Assembly (NCBI GenBank): GCA_036897485.1 | Contig: JAYMTF010000147.1 | Location: 1-49,802, forward strand | Source of the DNA: Pelargonium nanum | Lineage: Eukaryota > Streptophyta > Magnoliopsida > Geraniales > Geraniaceae | DNA: 49,802 nt | Direction of reading: 5' to 3' | Part shown: one piece after another, positions 1-11,010 of the stretch | How positions within the stretch are numbered: position 1 is the stretch's first letter | How the letters are laid out: the number at the start of each line of letters is the position of its first letter | Program-made: the position numbers and the translations under genes | Notes under the pieces: model-generated | Database searches by the model: none | Seen by the model: the letters and a program-made list of their open reading frames with translations, nothing else | Told to the model about the DNA's origin: nothing

Positions 1-780
1 CCAAATAAGAACAGGAATGAGAGGCTAAACCACCCTCCTTCTTTGACTGCAAAAGGAGTCGTGAGGATACCTATGCCACATAGAATATTGATTCCTGCAT
101 ATATATAACAAGAAAGACTATTGGTGTCAATTCTATTAGACTATTAGTAGGGATTGGAGATGGATTTTACCATTGAGGAGTGCTTGAGAATTTGAGCTCT
201 GCTGAGGCTGCAACTCATTAGTGAAAGAGTTTCTTGATGGGGAAGAGAGTAAAGACAACTTTGGGGGATGATGGATCGATGCGCGCGCTTCGTCTAAAGT
301 GGTTGCAACAGCAGGAATGAGAGACTTGTGCAAGGAGGATTCATCATCAGATAGAATATGGTTTCTCTTGTGCAATGAAGACAAGAGAGAGCTGGATCCA
401 CCAACCCCTTTCAAGAAACTCAATGTGGAAGAAGGGGTCACACTTGTATACATGTCCATTGAGTGCCTGTGGATGATGACATATACACATTCAAGAATAG
501 CGACATAATTAAGGAAGATCATCACCAACAAGATTTAATCACAGCAAAACTAAAAAAAAAAACACAAGTAACAGAGTTGCTGGTACCTGTAGCTTTGAGG
601 CCAAGTGGTGTTGTCTGCTGACAAAATGGTGCTGGATTGGTACGGACAACCAGAGTTATCAGAATCATCGTCGTCATCATCATCGTCATGATCATCTGCT
701 AAATTACTCTCTTCATCGTCTGTTTGGAACTCGTACCTTCCATCGTAACGTAGATCATCATCGTCTGGCTTCATCTTCAT
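1..780 (-). CDS. Vacuolar amino-acid transporter, AVT1-type (partial, 5' end only)
   Basis: This is the N-terminal part of an amino acid/auxin permease family transporter, which moves neutral amino acids across the tonoplast. Exons run 780..587, 466..171 and 94..1, and the gene continues past the left edge. Junction phases agree (SYR|HSMDM and LLN|GINILCG). The first ~160 residues are a soluble acidic tail with an Asp run (DDHDDDDDDDD) and a Ser-rich segment, as is usual for AVT1 proteins. The last exon opens the first membrane helix with GINILCGIGILTTPFAVKEG, the diagnostic AVT1 motif. I chose the MKMKPDDDD start at 780; an in-frame ATG at 840 would add 20 residues that look like leader. The rest of the ~11-helix permease lies outside the window, so integrity cannot be judged. 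The family call is firm; the paralogue is not. Confidence 0.85.
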
Positions 781-1327
781 CTTCTTCTTCTTCTTCCAAG
801 AAGAAGTATATATGGTGGAATTGTGTATATAGAATAACACTATTTACGTACGTAAGAGGACGTCGATGATGGTTTCTTTGGAAGCCTTACGTAGTAACAA
901 ATCAAGAACAAGGAGAAGAGACGTAAATATAGTGGTTTCTTTTAGTTGAAGACTTGTAGTTTGTTTGGGTTTCCACTTCCTTAAGTATTGGGGAGTGTTA
1001 AATTGCTTGAATTATAGTTTGGGGCATTTCTTTATTTCTGTGGTTTTGTGGGTTTGAAGTTTATCTCCTATCATTATGGAGAATTTCATGTTCTGATAAT
1101 TGTTAACGTTTATTTTGGTTCGATTCCAACCAAACTGATCTTAAAAAAATTGAAATATCATCACTATCACAGCTAAGATAAAAGCGAAAATATTGATTCC
1201 ATACCCAATACTTGCGTAAATAGGACTAATCACGCTACATATTATATATATACAAGCTGATTAATTACAGGAATTGCTATCTTTGTTTCGCGTGTTGGAG
1301 GCATGAATGACAGCAGATATACTTGTA
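781..1327. other. Gene-free stretch: upstream region of the AVT1-type gene
   Basis: No coding exon is visible. It should hold the promoter and 5' UTR of the AVT1-type gene. A 12-bp perfect palindrome, TTACGTACGTAA, lies at 844-855 just upstream of the leader and contains ACGT cores of the kind bound by bZIP factors. A tRNA B-box-like string near 1118 has no matching acceptor stem. Confidence 0.5.
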
Positions 1328-1798
1328 TAGAACTAGCAACTCGTGTTGCAATACATGACTGCCATGACATAAAATTAACATGTTTTGGCTCACACGATTA
1401 TTAATCGTTTTCCGTCTATGTTCGAGAATCCAGTATGTTCAGTAATCTTGTTGTGTTCGTGTTTGGGCCTTCAAAACATGAAGACACGATTAATTAGTCG
1501 TTTTATGACATGTCCAACACACACTTGTTGGTATAATTGTAAATCAATCATAATAACATGTCAAGTATGTTGGGTCATGTCATGTCAAACTTGTTAAATA
1601 GTGTCGTGTCAACCATGTTGGCTCTATCATGGAAAATGCGTTGAGTTGTGTTTGTGCCAATTGCGTCATGTCGTGTCAACACGACCCATTTAATACATTG
1701 GATCATGCAACAAAATTACTAAGCGTGTTGTGTTTGCGTTGAGTCGTGCGACACACAAAACCTTCAGCACGACACGGACGCACAAATTGCTAGCTCTA
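1328..1798. mobile_element. hAT-like non-autonomous TIR element (degenerate)
   Basis: The ends form a terminal inverted repeat. The left end reads TAGAACTAGCAACTCGTG. The right end, reverse complemented, reads TAGAGCTAGCAATTTGTG; 15 of 18 bases match. The interior is rich in degenerate GTCGTGTCAA/CGTGTCGTG strings. That combination of a TAGRGCTRGCAA-type end and CGTGTCGTG interior is typical of small non-autonomous hAT relatives in eudicots. I could not see an 8-bp target duplication, so the exact borders are uncertain. No transposase frame is present. Confidence 0.5.
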
Positions 1799-1971
1799 GC
1801 CTCTAGCTGTATAATGCATGACTGATTCCCCCAACATCATGATATATATTCAAATTCAGATCCTCCTGATCTTTCTTTCCTATACCTTTATTGCAAAATC
1901 ATTGAAGAGGAATTTACAGCATAATTCAATTCATTCAAGTTACACAAATCATAGATAAAAGACAAAGTAGT

Positions 1972-2438
1972 CTACTTGTCGATCTGGTTGAGCTTGCCAA
2001 GACCATTGCAGCGAGGACAGACAATTTGCGCTTGGTCCTTCCGAGCTGCATTTGCCCTCAAAGTAGCTCCTCCTTTCCGCACAAAACCAGCACCATCACA
2101 TTCAGGACACCTGCCACCAAACATAACACAAACTCATATTAAAGGATCATAATATATATAAGAAACAAGGTGTACAAGCAGATTAATACATACAGGTCTT
2201 TGCGAGAGAAGAGAATGGGGAAGGCTGTTCCAAGTAGAGTAATTGCAGCTGCACCAACCAGCAGGTATGTTGTACTATCAGCTGACAGATCTCCAACAGC
2301 AGCAACCACCTGCAAAGATCTCCTCTTCTTTTGCTTGTTCCAGGATGCAGGACAATGGCTACCAGGTGCCACAGATAGCTTCAATGATCTCACTGGAAAT
2401 ATTGTGGTCTGCACAGGAGGAGCTATTGATGATGCCAT
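1972..2438 (-). CDS. Plastid-targeted Cys-rich (DnaJ-type CxxCxGxG) membrane protein
   Basis: Two exons (2438..2194 and 2110..1972) encode 127 residues. The N terminus is Ser/Thr/Ala/basic like a chloroplast transit peptide. A hydrophobic segment follows (TYLLVGAAAITLLGTAFPIL, about residues 58-77), then CPECDGAGF and later CPRCNGLGKLNQIDK. The paired CxxCxGxG motifs resemble half of a DnaJ central zinc-finger domain, as in small plastid thiol/zinc proteins such as BSD2 and LQY1. I recognise a conserved plant plastid protein but not its function. The start is the first ATG before the transit-like segment and gives a clean phase across the junction (KDL|CPEC). An I-box plus G-box sits about 100 bp upstream, which fits a light-regulated plastid gene. 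Confidence 0.8.
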
Positions 2439-2535
2439 CTTGTTAAATCGCTGACCAAAAATGTAAATTAGACAAAGATGCAGAATTTGTATGTAGTTGA
2501 ACCTGAACCCTCTCTTTGGATTTGCTTGGTAGGAG

Positions 2536-2550
2536 GATAAGGCCACGTCA
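2536..2550 (-). promoter_or_regulatory. Adjacent I-box and G-box (light-responsive module)
   Basis: On the plus strand GATAAGG abuts CCACGTCA. GATAAG is the I-box core and CACGT the G-box core; their pairing is known from light-regulated plastid-protein promoters. It lies about 100 bp upstream of the ATG of the plastid Cys-rich protein. Its role here is inferred. Confidence 0.4.
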
Positions 2551-5160
2551 GATCTCAAGGAGATTCCCTTGGTTTCTGGATAAGAGTGGGACCAGTGTAC
2601 TTCACTGATGCAAATGAGGCCAGCTTCTTGCTTTTGGTGGAAGCCCAATTTCCTTAAAACCCATACAAGTCCTACTTGTACACAAGCTCTGAACTCACCT
2701 GAACTATAAAATACTTGAGGCATGGACTATGGAAATAAGATTAAGAGTTTATAGGGACAAAAATTATGGTTTTCATATGAGGGAAAGAGCATAATATCTT
2801 GCAGGATCCATTCGTTAAATTAGCAACCCGAGGTGAGAAACTTAGATCCCCCTATCACAATCAATGTGACCTAACATAGTTAAAATGTGGCTATGCAAAC
2901 ACTGACTGATAGACGGGATGCATCACATAAGTATAAAGGAAATTATTCGGCATACAGCTTCAGGATCCTCAATCTTTCAGAGCTTTCTTACAAAAAGTAA
3001 GCAAATATTTATGCACAACAAAAACTAAAAATGCTGGAGGATGATCTACAAGTTATTGAACTGTGGAAGTATGGAAGTGGAATCCTTGAAATGAAATTAA
3101 CTAGACATCAAGCATGGTAAGGAAAGTATCAAGCATTCAGATAATACAAGGCAGGGAGCATCTGGGTTAACTAGTTAAATCTGCTTAAGCTTACTCTGTA
3201 AATCCCCACTTAAAATGAGAACTAAGCTATAGATTCAGTCAATAATAATGAACAGGAATTCAGGAGCCAAATTTTATCAAATAGAGTTAGCTGAGATTTG
3301 AGTATACCCAGTAACTACAACCGGCAGTGGTTACTGAGCTCCTGAAGTGGTGTAAGTTTATTCAGTTCCTCATAGTTACTCAAAGGAAGAAGCTGCGAAA
3401 GCACCAGAAATGTTAAATGTAAGAAAAGTTAGGGAAAGAGAACTTTTTGCCATACCAAGATAAGTCATCTCCCTGATAATCATACCCATATTTTCTAAAA
3501 TTATCGACCATAAGCTCATTTCCTACAAGTAACTAATGAATTGAGACACCCCTCTATAGATCCCATAGACATGGAAACTTATTAAACAAAAGTGAACATA
3601 CACTCCTCCTAGCATGCACAAAAAGAGATGTTTTAAAACACCTTATGGATGATAGAGGATGAAATAATTACTTGCATTTATTAGAACAAACTTGCCGTCT
3701 GTCTTCTCTCAAGTGTACCATTACATTGCAGAGTACATTCTTACAACATATTTCACCTGTTGCACATCAACTCAACTTACCAATGGCCATCAGGAAGACA
3801 AATTCTGGTGCAAAGCAATCATATTTCCAGTTTCAACAATCATTAACAAAACTTATAAACACAATGTAACATGACCACCAAAAATAGGGCAGACCATTCA
3901 ACATAAGCAACTGATCAAGGGATGGACATACTTACAAGATAATCATTACACAGCTGCTCAAACTCTAGTATCAAATGTAAAACATCAACTAGTAGTTAAT
4001 CAGTGCCTGCAAAACGGACATGAGCCCAACAACCCGCATGCAACTATAATAATGTACAAGACTAAATAATAACATTTTCAAGTAAAGAAAAACAAAAAGT
4101 CTTCCATTTCAACTGAAACTCAATTGCATGTAGATAGGATGGAAGGTGCAAACCTGCAGTAAGGTTTCCCTGAATATTTCAGCATAAATGTGATATACTT
4201 CTCATGAATGTTGTAGCCACCTCTTGTTTTGTTCTGTTTCTCAAATTATCATCTAGCAAAAAAAATGTCCAATGAAATTACTTTCTGGGTGCAAATTACA
4301 TTTGAATCCAACACCCAAATGCACATCCACATCAAGCATTTCAAACAAATCGAACATGCCCTGTACCAAAGGATACACATATAACCTAATGATGCAAGGA
4401 AAAATAAATTCAATGCAACACAAGATGATAAGGTGAACAAGATGTTCAATACATCAAAATGTTCATTCTCCACATGTGACAAAGCCTACCACTGGGTTCC
4501 ATTAGTGTGCTACATTTGCTTAAGAATCCAACAACTTATCAAACCAACTTTACGTATGTACATTTTAGCTGATATTGAAATGCATTTATTGAAATAAACT
4601 TTGAACTTTCACAAGGTAAGAAACCAACCACATGGTCCAAAACTCCTAAACAGACATATCACAAAAAAGGTAGACCCACTAATGTTTGGCATCCTGTGCT
4701 GAATATGTCCAAAAAAAGTATACAACAAAAATAGCAAGAGAGACAAACACCATGCTAGATGCAATGAACAAGCAATAATTTCTGAAAGAGGCACTACTTG
4801 ATTAATAAATCCATTTGCCAACAACAAAACATACAAGAACCAGTACCTCATGGTTCAAATAATGATACAAAATACTATGCCACAAACTAGAACCTCTGGA
4901 TTGCTTTCTTCTCCATCCTCCATAGGACTGAAACCTAACTCCTTGCTACATTGAAAATGCTCTAATTGACAGAGCTAAATCGATAACTCGTGTGTTATTA
5001 TTTACAGTAACTGGACCCATTCCATTTACAAAATTTTGCTTCCTCAACACAAAAACAGATAGAGAACAAATTATCAGATGGTGAAAAACAAAAAACTTCA
5101 GCTCCAAAGTCCAAATAAGTCCATCCTCCCAAAAAAAATCATCAACAAAACTAAGAAACA
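2551..5160. other. Long gene-free stretch (2.6 kb)
   Basis: I see no recognisable exon, RNA gene or transposon ends on either strand. Base composition is AT-rich, with short unrelated frames only. It separates the upstream side of the plastid protein gene from the 3' side of the RING gene. Splice-like strings on the minus strand (a donor-like AG|GTACTGG near 4845 and an acceptor-like CTGCAG near 4155) could mark a 3' UTR intron of the RING gene, but this is a guess. Confidence 0.4.
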
Positions 5161-6273
5161 TCACCATCTGTTATTATCAGTATTCCGAGCCTGCCTGCCT
5201 CTCCTAGAGGATCTGTCAAACACTGTGATGGAACGGCTTCTACTCGTGAATCCAGATTCAGACCTGGACCGGGAGGAGGATGATCCAACTCTCCGGAAAA
5301 ATGACAGGAAACTCCGAAATGCGCGACCAATTCCACCACTCTCTCTTGACCTCCTTCCACTAGGAGCCCAAGTGATCCTTCTTGGAACACCTACTGCATC
5401 AAACCCCCCATCCATCTCAGTATACACAGCTGGAAGCTCCCTCTCAGCAGCTCTCCTGCCTCCACTGAACCTACCAACAGCAAAACCGCCGCGAGGAAGC
5501 CTCCATATGGTCAATCCCAATGTATCTTCATCCCCATCAGACTCCATCGAGTTCCTTTCGCTGCCACGCACATCCGTTGGCAGCTCATGACGACACACCG
5601 GACAAGAATTCCTTATAGAGAGCCATGGCAATATACAATCTGAATGGTAAATGTGCTTACAGGGCATCTCGCGAGCCTCCGAGTCGAGCTCAAATGGCTC
5701 CTTGCAGACAGCGCAATGCGCCTCCGCAACCACATGAGTAGGGACTATCGTGACCACAGGCATGGACTCTACAGCCGCCTTGGATGCCGGAGGATGCTCC
5801 AATCGACCAACACCATTGATCTCTAGCTGCCCCAATTGGTCAAGAAGACGATCGAACCCCGAACCCATCAAGAACTCCGATATGCTCGTCGGCAGAGGCT
5901 GGAGACCTGATCCCGCACCCTCGTCGTAGTATAGCTCGTAGCTCCCCATCTCACCTCCGGCGCCTTCATTTCCGCCGCCGCCGACGTCGGCGGCCCCGCG
6001 GAGGACTATGACGGGGTTGAAAGGGGATCGGTCCCCCCCACTCCTCCGGCTGCGGCGGAGCCTCGGACTTGTGCTACGGTCCGAATTCTCGGTGGCCGGC
6101 GGCGATTGGTGGCGGAAGAGAGGAGATCGGGAAGGGGTTCCAAATTCTTCGACGAAACCGCCGCCACAATCGGGGCAGTGAAGAGCATCTTGAGGACGGA
6201 TCCGAACACCAGTGAAGTGGTTGCATCTGTAGCACCAGTAGGAGGATACCGCCGAAGCCATGGACAGATCCAC
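5161..6273 (-). CDS. RING-H2 E3 ubiquitin ligase with DUF1117 (RDUF type)
   Basis: An intronless frame of 370 residues. Near the N terminus a zinc-ribbon-like pair (WCYRC, C14/C17, and CPDC, C33/C36) matches the zinc_ribbon_9 domain. A RING-H2 finger spans about 187-227: C187, C190, C205, H207, H210, C213, C224, C227, with W217 in the E2-contact position. Downstream comes the DUF1117-like C terminus (TLGLTIWRLPRGGFAVGRF, then a Ser/Arg-rich tail). Order and length fit the RDUF1/RDUF2 group, cytosolic E3 ligases linked in Arabidopsis to ABA and drought responses. The first ATG is at 6273; MASAV at 6261 is an equally good start. The gene is GC-rich against AT-rich flanks, which produces antisense frames. 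Family call firm; paralogue unassigned. Confidence 0.9.
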   Translation of the reverse strand: MDLSMASAVSSYWCYRCNHFTGVRIRPQDALHCPDCGGGFVEEFGTPSRSPLFRHQSPPATENSDRSTSPRLRRSRRSGGDRSPFNPVIVLRGAADVGGGGNEGAGGEMGSYELYYDEGAGSGLQPLPTSISEFLMGSGFDRLLDQLGQLEINGVGRLEHPPASKAAVESMPVVTIVPTHVVAEAHCAVCKEPFELDSEAREMPCKHIYHSDCILPWLSIRNSCPVCRHELPTDVRGSERNSMESDGDEDTLGLTIWRLPRGGFAVGRFSGGRRAAERELPAVYTEMDGGFDAVGVPRRITWAPSGRRSRESGGIGRAFRSFLSFFRRVGSSSSRSRSESGFTSRSRSITVFDRSSRRGRQARNTDNNRW

Positions 6274-7672
6274 TAGTCAAGAATAAATTTTTGTTGCAGC
6301 AAAAATGTTGGTATCAGGAAATGAGAATGAGATGAAGAAAAATGGACCTTAAAAAGATCTGTCTTTTCGCGATCGAAATGAAGGAAAATTGTGAATTTAT
6401 GAGAAGAATGGGTCAGCTAAACGGGGTTGGATCAGAGAAAATTCAGTGGGAAAAAATACCCTAAATTCGCTACAGAATGAGAGAATCGGACAAAGGAGAA
6501 GAAGGAGAGAGTGTGGGAAGAGGGTAAAGGGGTTTTAAAGGTTGCGAGGAATTTTTTGTACTTAAAAAATTATATAAAATATAAAATTGTAAGAATTTGT
6601 TTCTTCAAAAGAAAAAAAATATATTGTAAGAAATTGTAACGAGGTGTAAGAATTTGTTTTAAAATAAGTTATGTTTGATAAATGAAGAAAATGCAACAAT
6701 TTAAACTATTACATAAAATATATCAAATTTCATCGATCTAGTTTTTAAAAAACATGTCTCACATTTTTAATCCACATAACAAAATAGATTTGATTGGAAA
6801 AAAAAAAAACAAATCAACCAAATATGCATTTTGCATAAAACAATTGCAAATTTAAATTTAAATAACTAACTATGTAACAACTCTCCAACTATGTTAACTA
6901 TCAACTTGAAATAGAGAAAATAAAAAACTCAACGGTCAACACATCCCGTTAAAATTAAAGTTAAGTTGCTATCATGATTATACGTTTAGATCAAAATAAT
7001 ATAAAAATGATAAATATTGCTTAGAGATGTGTTTAACATTTTGATTTATCAAATCATTAAAATTAGACTAGTTCAAATAAATTTAAAGAAGTAGTATATT
7101 AACCACTTTCAATATGAAAATCCTCTTGAAGGAGATAGCTAAACTTATATTTAGGTAAGATCATATACAACCATTACTATAAAAAAAATGCAAATGATAT
7201 TGTCAAACATATTTGATATTTCTGTCTAATATCTTGCTTATCACACAAGACAATATATTTCGTACCGTTATTTTCAAAGATTTTGCCATTTTTGTATCTG
7301 AAAGCGGAAGAACAAAAAAGAATTCCTAAAACGACACGTCGCAATCAATCGGGTCATGTGTCGCATGAGTGCATGTCAGTTTTTGGGCCACATAAGAAAT
7401 GTTTATGGGCTCGCAGGCAAGAACAGTAGAGAAGTCTTTGGGCTTTATTCTAGGCCCGCTATAACAATCTAATTTTGAGAGTAAAATAAAAATCACATTC
7501 TTTCCTAAAATCTTCTCGTTTTCGGCGACTTGTTGGTCAGTCTGGTCAAATCTCCGAGGTTTAGCGAAACCTGATTTTGTGTCTGGTTGCTATATTTTCA
7601 ATTAGTATGTTTACTTGATTGGTAAGGTATTTAGATTTGAGGGTTTACAGTTTACTCTCAAGCTTAGCAGTA
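6274..7672. other. Gene-free stretch between divergent genes
   Basis: This holds the 5' leader and promoter of the RING gene (left part) and of the FES1-type gene (right part). The middle, about 6540-7300, is very AT-rich and featureless. From 7380 to 7460 there are several GGGCC/GGCCC strings (for example TTGGGCCAC and TAGGCCCGC) of the site II type bound by TCP factors, common in housekeeping plant promoters. I saw no perfect heat-shock element. Confidence 0.45.
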
Positions 7673-10396
7673 ATGGCGAAAGACGCTCCTGGACCCAACT
7701 GGGAGGGATTGCTGAAGTGGAGTCTTGCTCACTCTGACGGAACTCGCCCCAATCGCAATCTCAGGTACTTCCTTGATTGGAAGCTATTTTTCTTTTCATA
7801 TAAGTGGTTTAATTCTGTAACTTGATTGTGCATTAGTTAGTTACATGTCTGTGAGGTGCTACATTAAGATTGTATGGTGGGTTACGTTTATTTACTCTCT
7901 TTTTTCTGGCTCCAGCTTCAGTTTGGAGATTTTATTGTGTATAAGGTGCTTCATGAATGTTCAGCTGGATGGGCTGGCTTAGTTTACCTTATTTGCTTTC
8001 CATAGTAGTTAAAGTTTGTAACTTGACAGCGCATGAGTTGCTATACGAGAGTTCAATTCAATGAGTTGGATTACTGTTTTTGGTTCCATTGTGGATAAAA
8101 TCAGCAACTTGACTGCTTATAAGATGATGCGCGAGTGTTCAATTCATGGGTTGGCTTGATTTACATTGTTTTTGGTTCCACGGTAGTGAAGTTTGTAACT
8201 TGAATGTGTATGAGGTGCTATGTGAGTGTTTAGCTCATTGGGTTGGTTTAGTTTACCTTGTTTTGTATTCCATCATAGTTGAAGTTTATAACTTTACTGA
8301 GTATGAGGTGCTATATGAGTGTTCAGTATAATGGGTTAGCTTAATTTTCTTGTGTTATGTAGTGAGGAGGAGAGAAGATGGTTCATGGAAGCTATGCAAT
8401 CCCAGACTATTGATGTTGTAAAACGGATGAAGGAGATCACTCTTGTTATGCAAACTCCAAAGCAACTTTTGGAGGAAATGGGAGTCACTCCTGCAGATAT
8501 TGAAGGTAAAGTACTGGTTTTGGCTTGCTGCTAATACTCTTTTTTTTATTTTATTTGAATTTGTGCTTTTCTTTTTCCGTCACATGTTGAGGTTTTCTGA
8601 TTTTGTCTTTGCTTTCTGGCAGATTTGTTGGATGAGCTTCAAGAGCATGTTGAATCTATTGACATGGCAAATGGTAATAGTTTTTCTGTTTGGTCATTTT
8701 TATTGATATGATGAGAGTAATATAGGAGTATAGTATGTTTGGTACTTCTTGTTATCTATGATTTTTGCATATCCAAACTTGTTATTTATTTTTTGCAATT
8801 GTTTTGCACTATTTTTTTCGTTTTCATTACACATGTTTAGGAATCTCCACAGATTTCTGTTCTGTGAACATATGATATACTTTTATTACTAATTGATGCA
8901 GGGCATTGACTTACAGAACACAACTTTTAATGCTTGTTATTAACTTTTAATGAAGTATTAAATAGGACTATTCTGCCTTTTTCACCAGTTTCTGGTTACG
9001 TGATGATTAATGGAGAACTTCTTGTTAAAATGTGTAAATATATGGATGATGTGTTTTAATTTGTTCATTAGCTTGTGGTTCTCTTATCTCTATGAAATCA
9101 TCATGGGCTCTGATAACACTTCTAAGTCATCTATAGAGAACTTCTTGACCTACGAGAAAACTGAATACGTTATGAACCTGAAATATGATGAGTAGAGGAC
9201 TAAAGTTGCAGTAAATAGTTGACTTGCAAAGTAGCATTCTAGAGTTTTATCTTTTGCTAGCTTGTTTCCCTTATATGGGGTTGCTAGTTTTCTTATTTGA
9301 ATGTCTTAATTATTTCCTTGGCTGTTTGTCTATGTGCTAGACCTTCAATCAATTGGTGGTTTGGTCCCTCTTCTTGATTTTTTGAAGAATTCCCATGCCA
9401 ATATACGAGCAAAGGCTGCAGAGGTTGTAACCACCATTGTCCAGAACAATGCCCGAAGTCAACAAATGGTCATGGAAGCAAATGGCTTAGAACCTCTCCT
9501 CAATATTTTCACTTCAGACCCTGATTTAATGGTTCGGACCAAAGCGCTTGGTGCAATTTCTTGTAAGTATCCTTGATCGCATCTGTTATCACGTTTGTTC
9601 TGTGTTGAACTGTCACCATTAACTTTTGCTTGGGCTTGTTGGGATCAGGTGGATTTTGATACAAATTTTATTTTGTGGTTTCAGCTATTATACTGCACAA
9701 TAAACCTGGTGTTATTGCTTTTAGACTTGCAAATGGGTATGCAGGTCTAAGAGATGCATTAAGCACTAACAATGTGAGATTTCAAAGGTACGGGAAGTAC
9801 TCATTTGTATTTGTTCTGTTATTATGTAACAAACCCGTGACTGAACCAGTTGCAGACCTAATTCCATTAGTAATTATCTTTTGCCATTAACCACTTACAG
9901 GAAAGCCCTACACTTGATCCACCACCTGCTGCGCGAGAATAGTTCAGATTATAATGTATTACGCGAACTGGGATTTCCTCGCATAATGATGCACCTTGCC
10001 ACCAGTGATGATGCAGAGGTACGTGAAGCTACTCTTCGCGGTCTTCTTGAGCTTTCTCGTGACAAGACAGGTGGGACCAATGGTGGCTTAGTTGAAGAAG
10101 ATGAGAAAATGAAGCAACTTCTTCAAGAACTGATTAAATGCATCAGCTTGATGTCTCCAGAAGATCTTGGGGCTGCAAGAGAGGAGAGGCAGCTTGTAGA
10201 TTCGCTTTGGCGTGCCTGCTATAATGAGCCATCTTCTCTGAAAGAGAGGGGGCTACTTGTTCTTCCTGGTGAAGATGCACCACCACCTGACGTTGCCAGC
10301 AAGCATTTTGAACCTGCACTTAGAGCTTGGAAAGCAGGTCCAACTACTGAAGGGAACTCTAATTCTGGGAAGAAAGAAGCTCCTCTACTATTATAG
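7673..10396 (+). CDS. FES1: HSP70 nucleotide-exchange factor FES1 (HspBP1 type)
   Basis: Six exons: 7673..7764, 8363..8505, 8623..8673, 9341..9562, 9685..9787 and 9901..10396, giving 368 residues with all phases consistent. The N terminus (GPNWEGLLKWSLAHSDGT, then EEERRWFMEAM) is the Fes1 domain. The middle is a run of armadillo repeats (DLQSIGGLVPLLDFL, GFPRIMMHLATSDDAEVREA). FES1/HspBP1 proteins bind the HSP70 nucleotide-binding domain, speed ADP release and protect HSP70 from turnover. In Arabidopsis Fes1A is cytosolic and needed for thermotolerance. There is no signal peptide, so the product should be cytosolic. The C terminus ends KKEAPLLL. Length matches plant Fes1A (about 360). Intron 1 holds a diverged minisatellite. 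Confidence 0.93.
7937..8362. repeat. Diverged ~90-bp minisatellite in FES1 intron 1
   Basis: About 4.6 head-to-tail copies begin near 7937, 8031, 8117, 8208 and 8301; unit lengths are 86-94 bp. Each begins like GTATGAGGTGCTATRTGAGTG. Each full unit then passes through a GGGTTGGCTTAGTTTACCTT-like string, and ends with a GTTTGTAACTTGA-like string. The last copy is cut off at the exon 2 acceptor (AG at 8361-8362). Copies differ by roughly 20-35 percent, so the array is old. A more diverged copy may start near 7815. Confidence 0.75.
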
Positions 10397-11010
10397 GGGG
10401 TCCTAAACCCGAAGACAATTCAACTGCCGGGTAGATGAATCAACCTAGATAAAGCTGTTTAATATTTTTCTTTCTTCCTGTATTATAGCATTGAAGTAAG
10501 CCTTGTTTTCTCCTTAGGCTCATTGATCTCTTTCTCCAATGTATTTTTGGATATGTATGGTCAGAGATCTGTCCCTGTTTTCCAATTATAGTTTTGAGTT
10601 TTGGCTGTTTAGAGCATTTGGGATGTTCATGAAACCTGGATTAATATGACATTTTCTGAATAGAATGATAATTACAATGGTAATGATTTGTTTCAATTGC
10701 AGAAGTGTCTAGTTTAGTATCATTCTTTGTTTTTTGAGTGTGCCTTATTCTTCAATAAGCAGAACAGAAATGGTTGGTGTTAGATCCACTTAAATATCAC
10801 TGTAATTATGATAATATTCATCTCTGTTCAATAAAAAAGTACAGTACATTCCAAAACATCCTCCATGCTCCATCTACAACTACCAACATAAAAGACTTGA
10901 AATCCTATCTTCCCATAAACAAAGCTAACAAACAACACCAGCCAAAAGTAAAGATCCACACAATTCAGTCCATTTTGCTAATGCCATAATTATTTGCAGA
11001 AGTGTGATCC
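10397..11010. other. 3' regions of two convergent genes
   Basis: No exon is visible. The left half is the FES1 3' UTR (T-rich, with AATAAA-like strings around 10750 and 10830). The right half is the 3' side of the minus-strand thaumatin-like gene. The two genes converge here. Confidence 0.5.

Noticed and set aside
1105-1135. tRNA B-box-like GGTTCGATTCC
   Set aside because: No acceptor stem, A box or anticodon arm can be folded around it.
6540-7300. Very AT-rich spacer as a possible matrix attachment or replication element
   Set aside because: Only base composition supports it; no motif cluster distinguishes it from other plant spacers.
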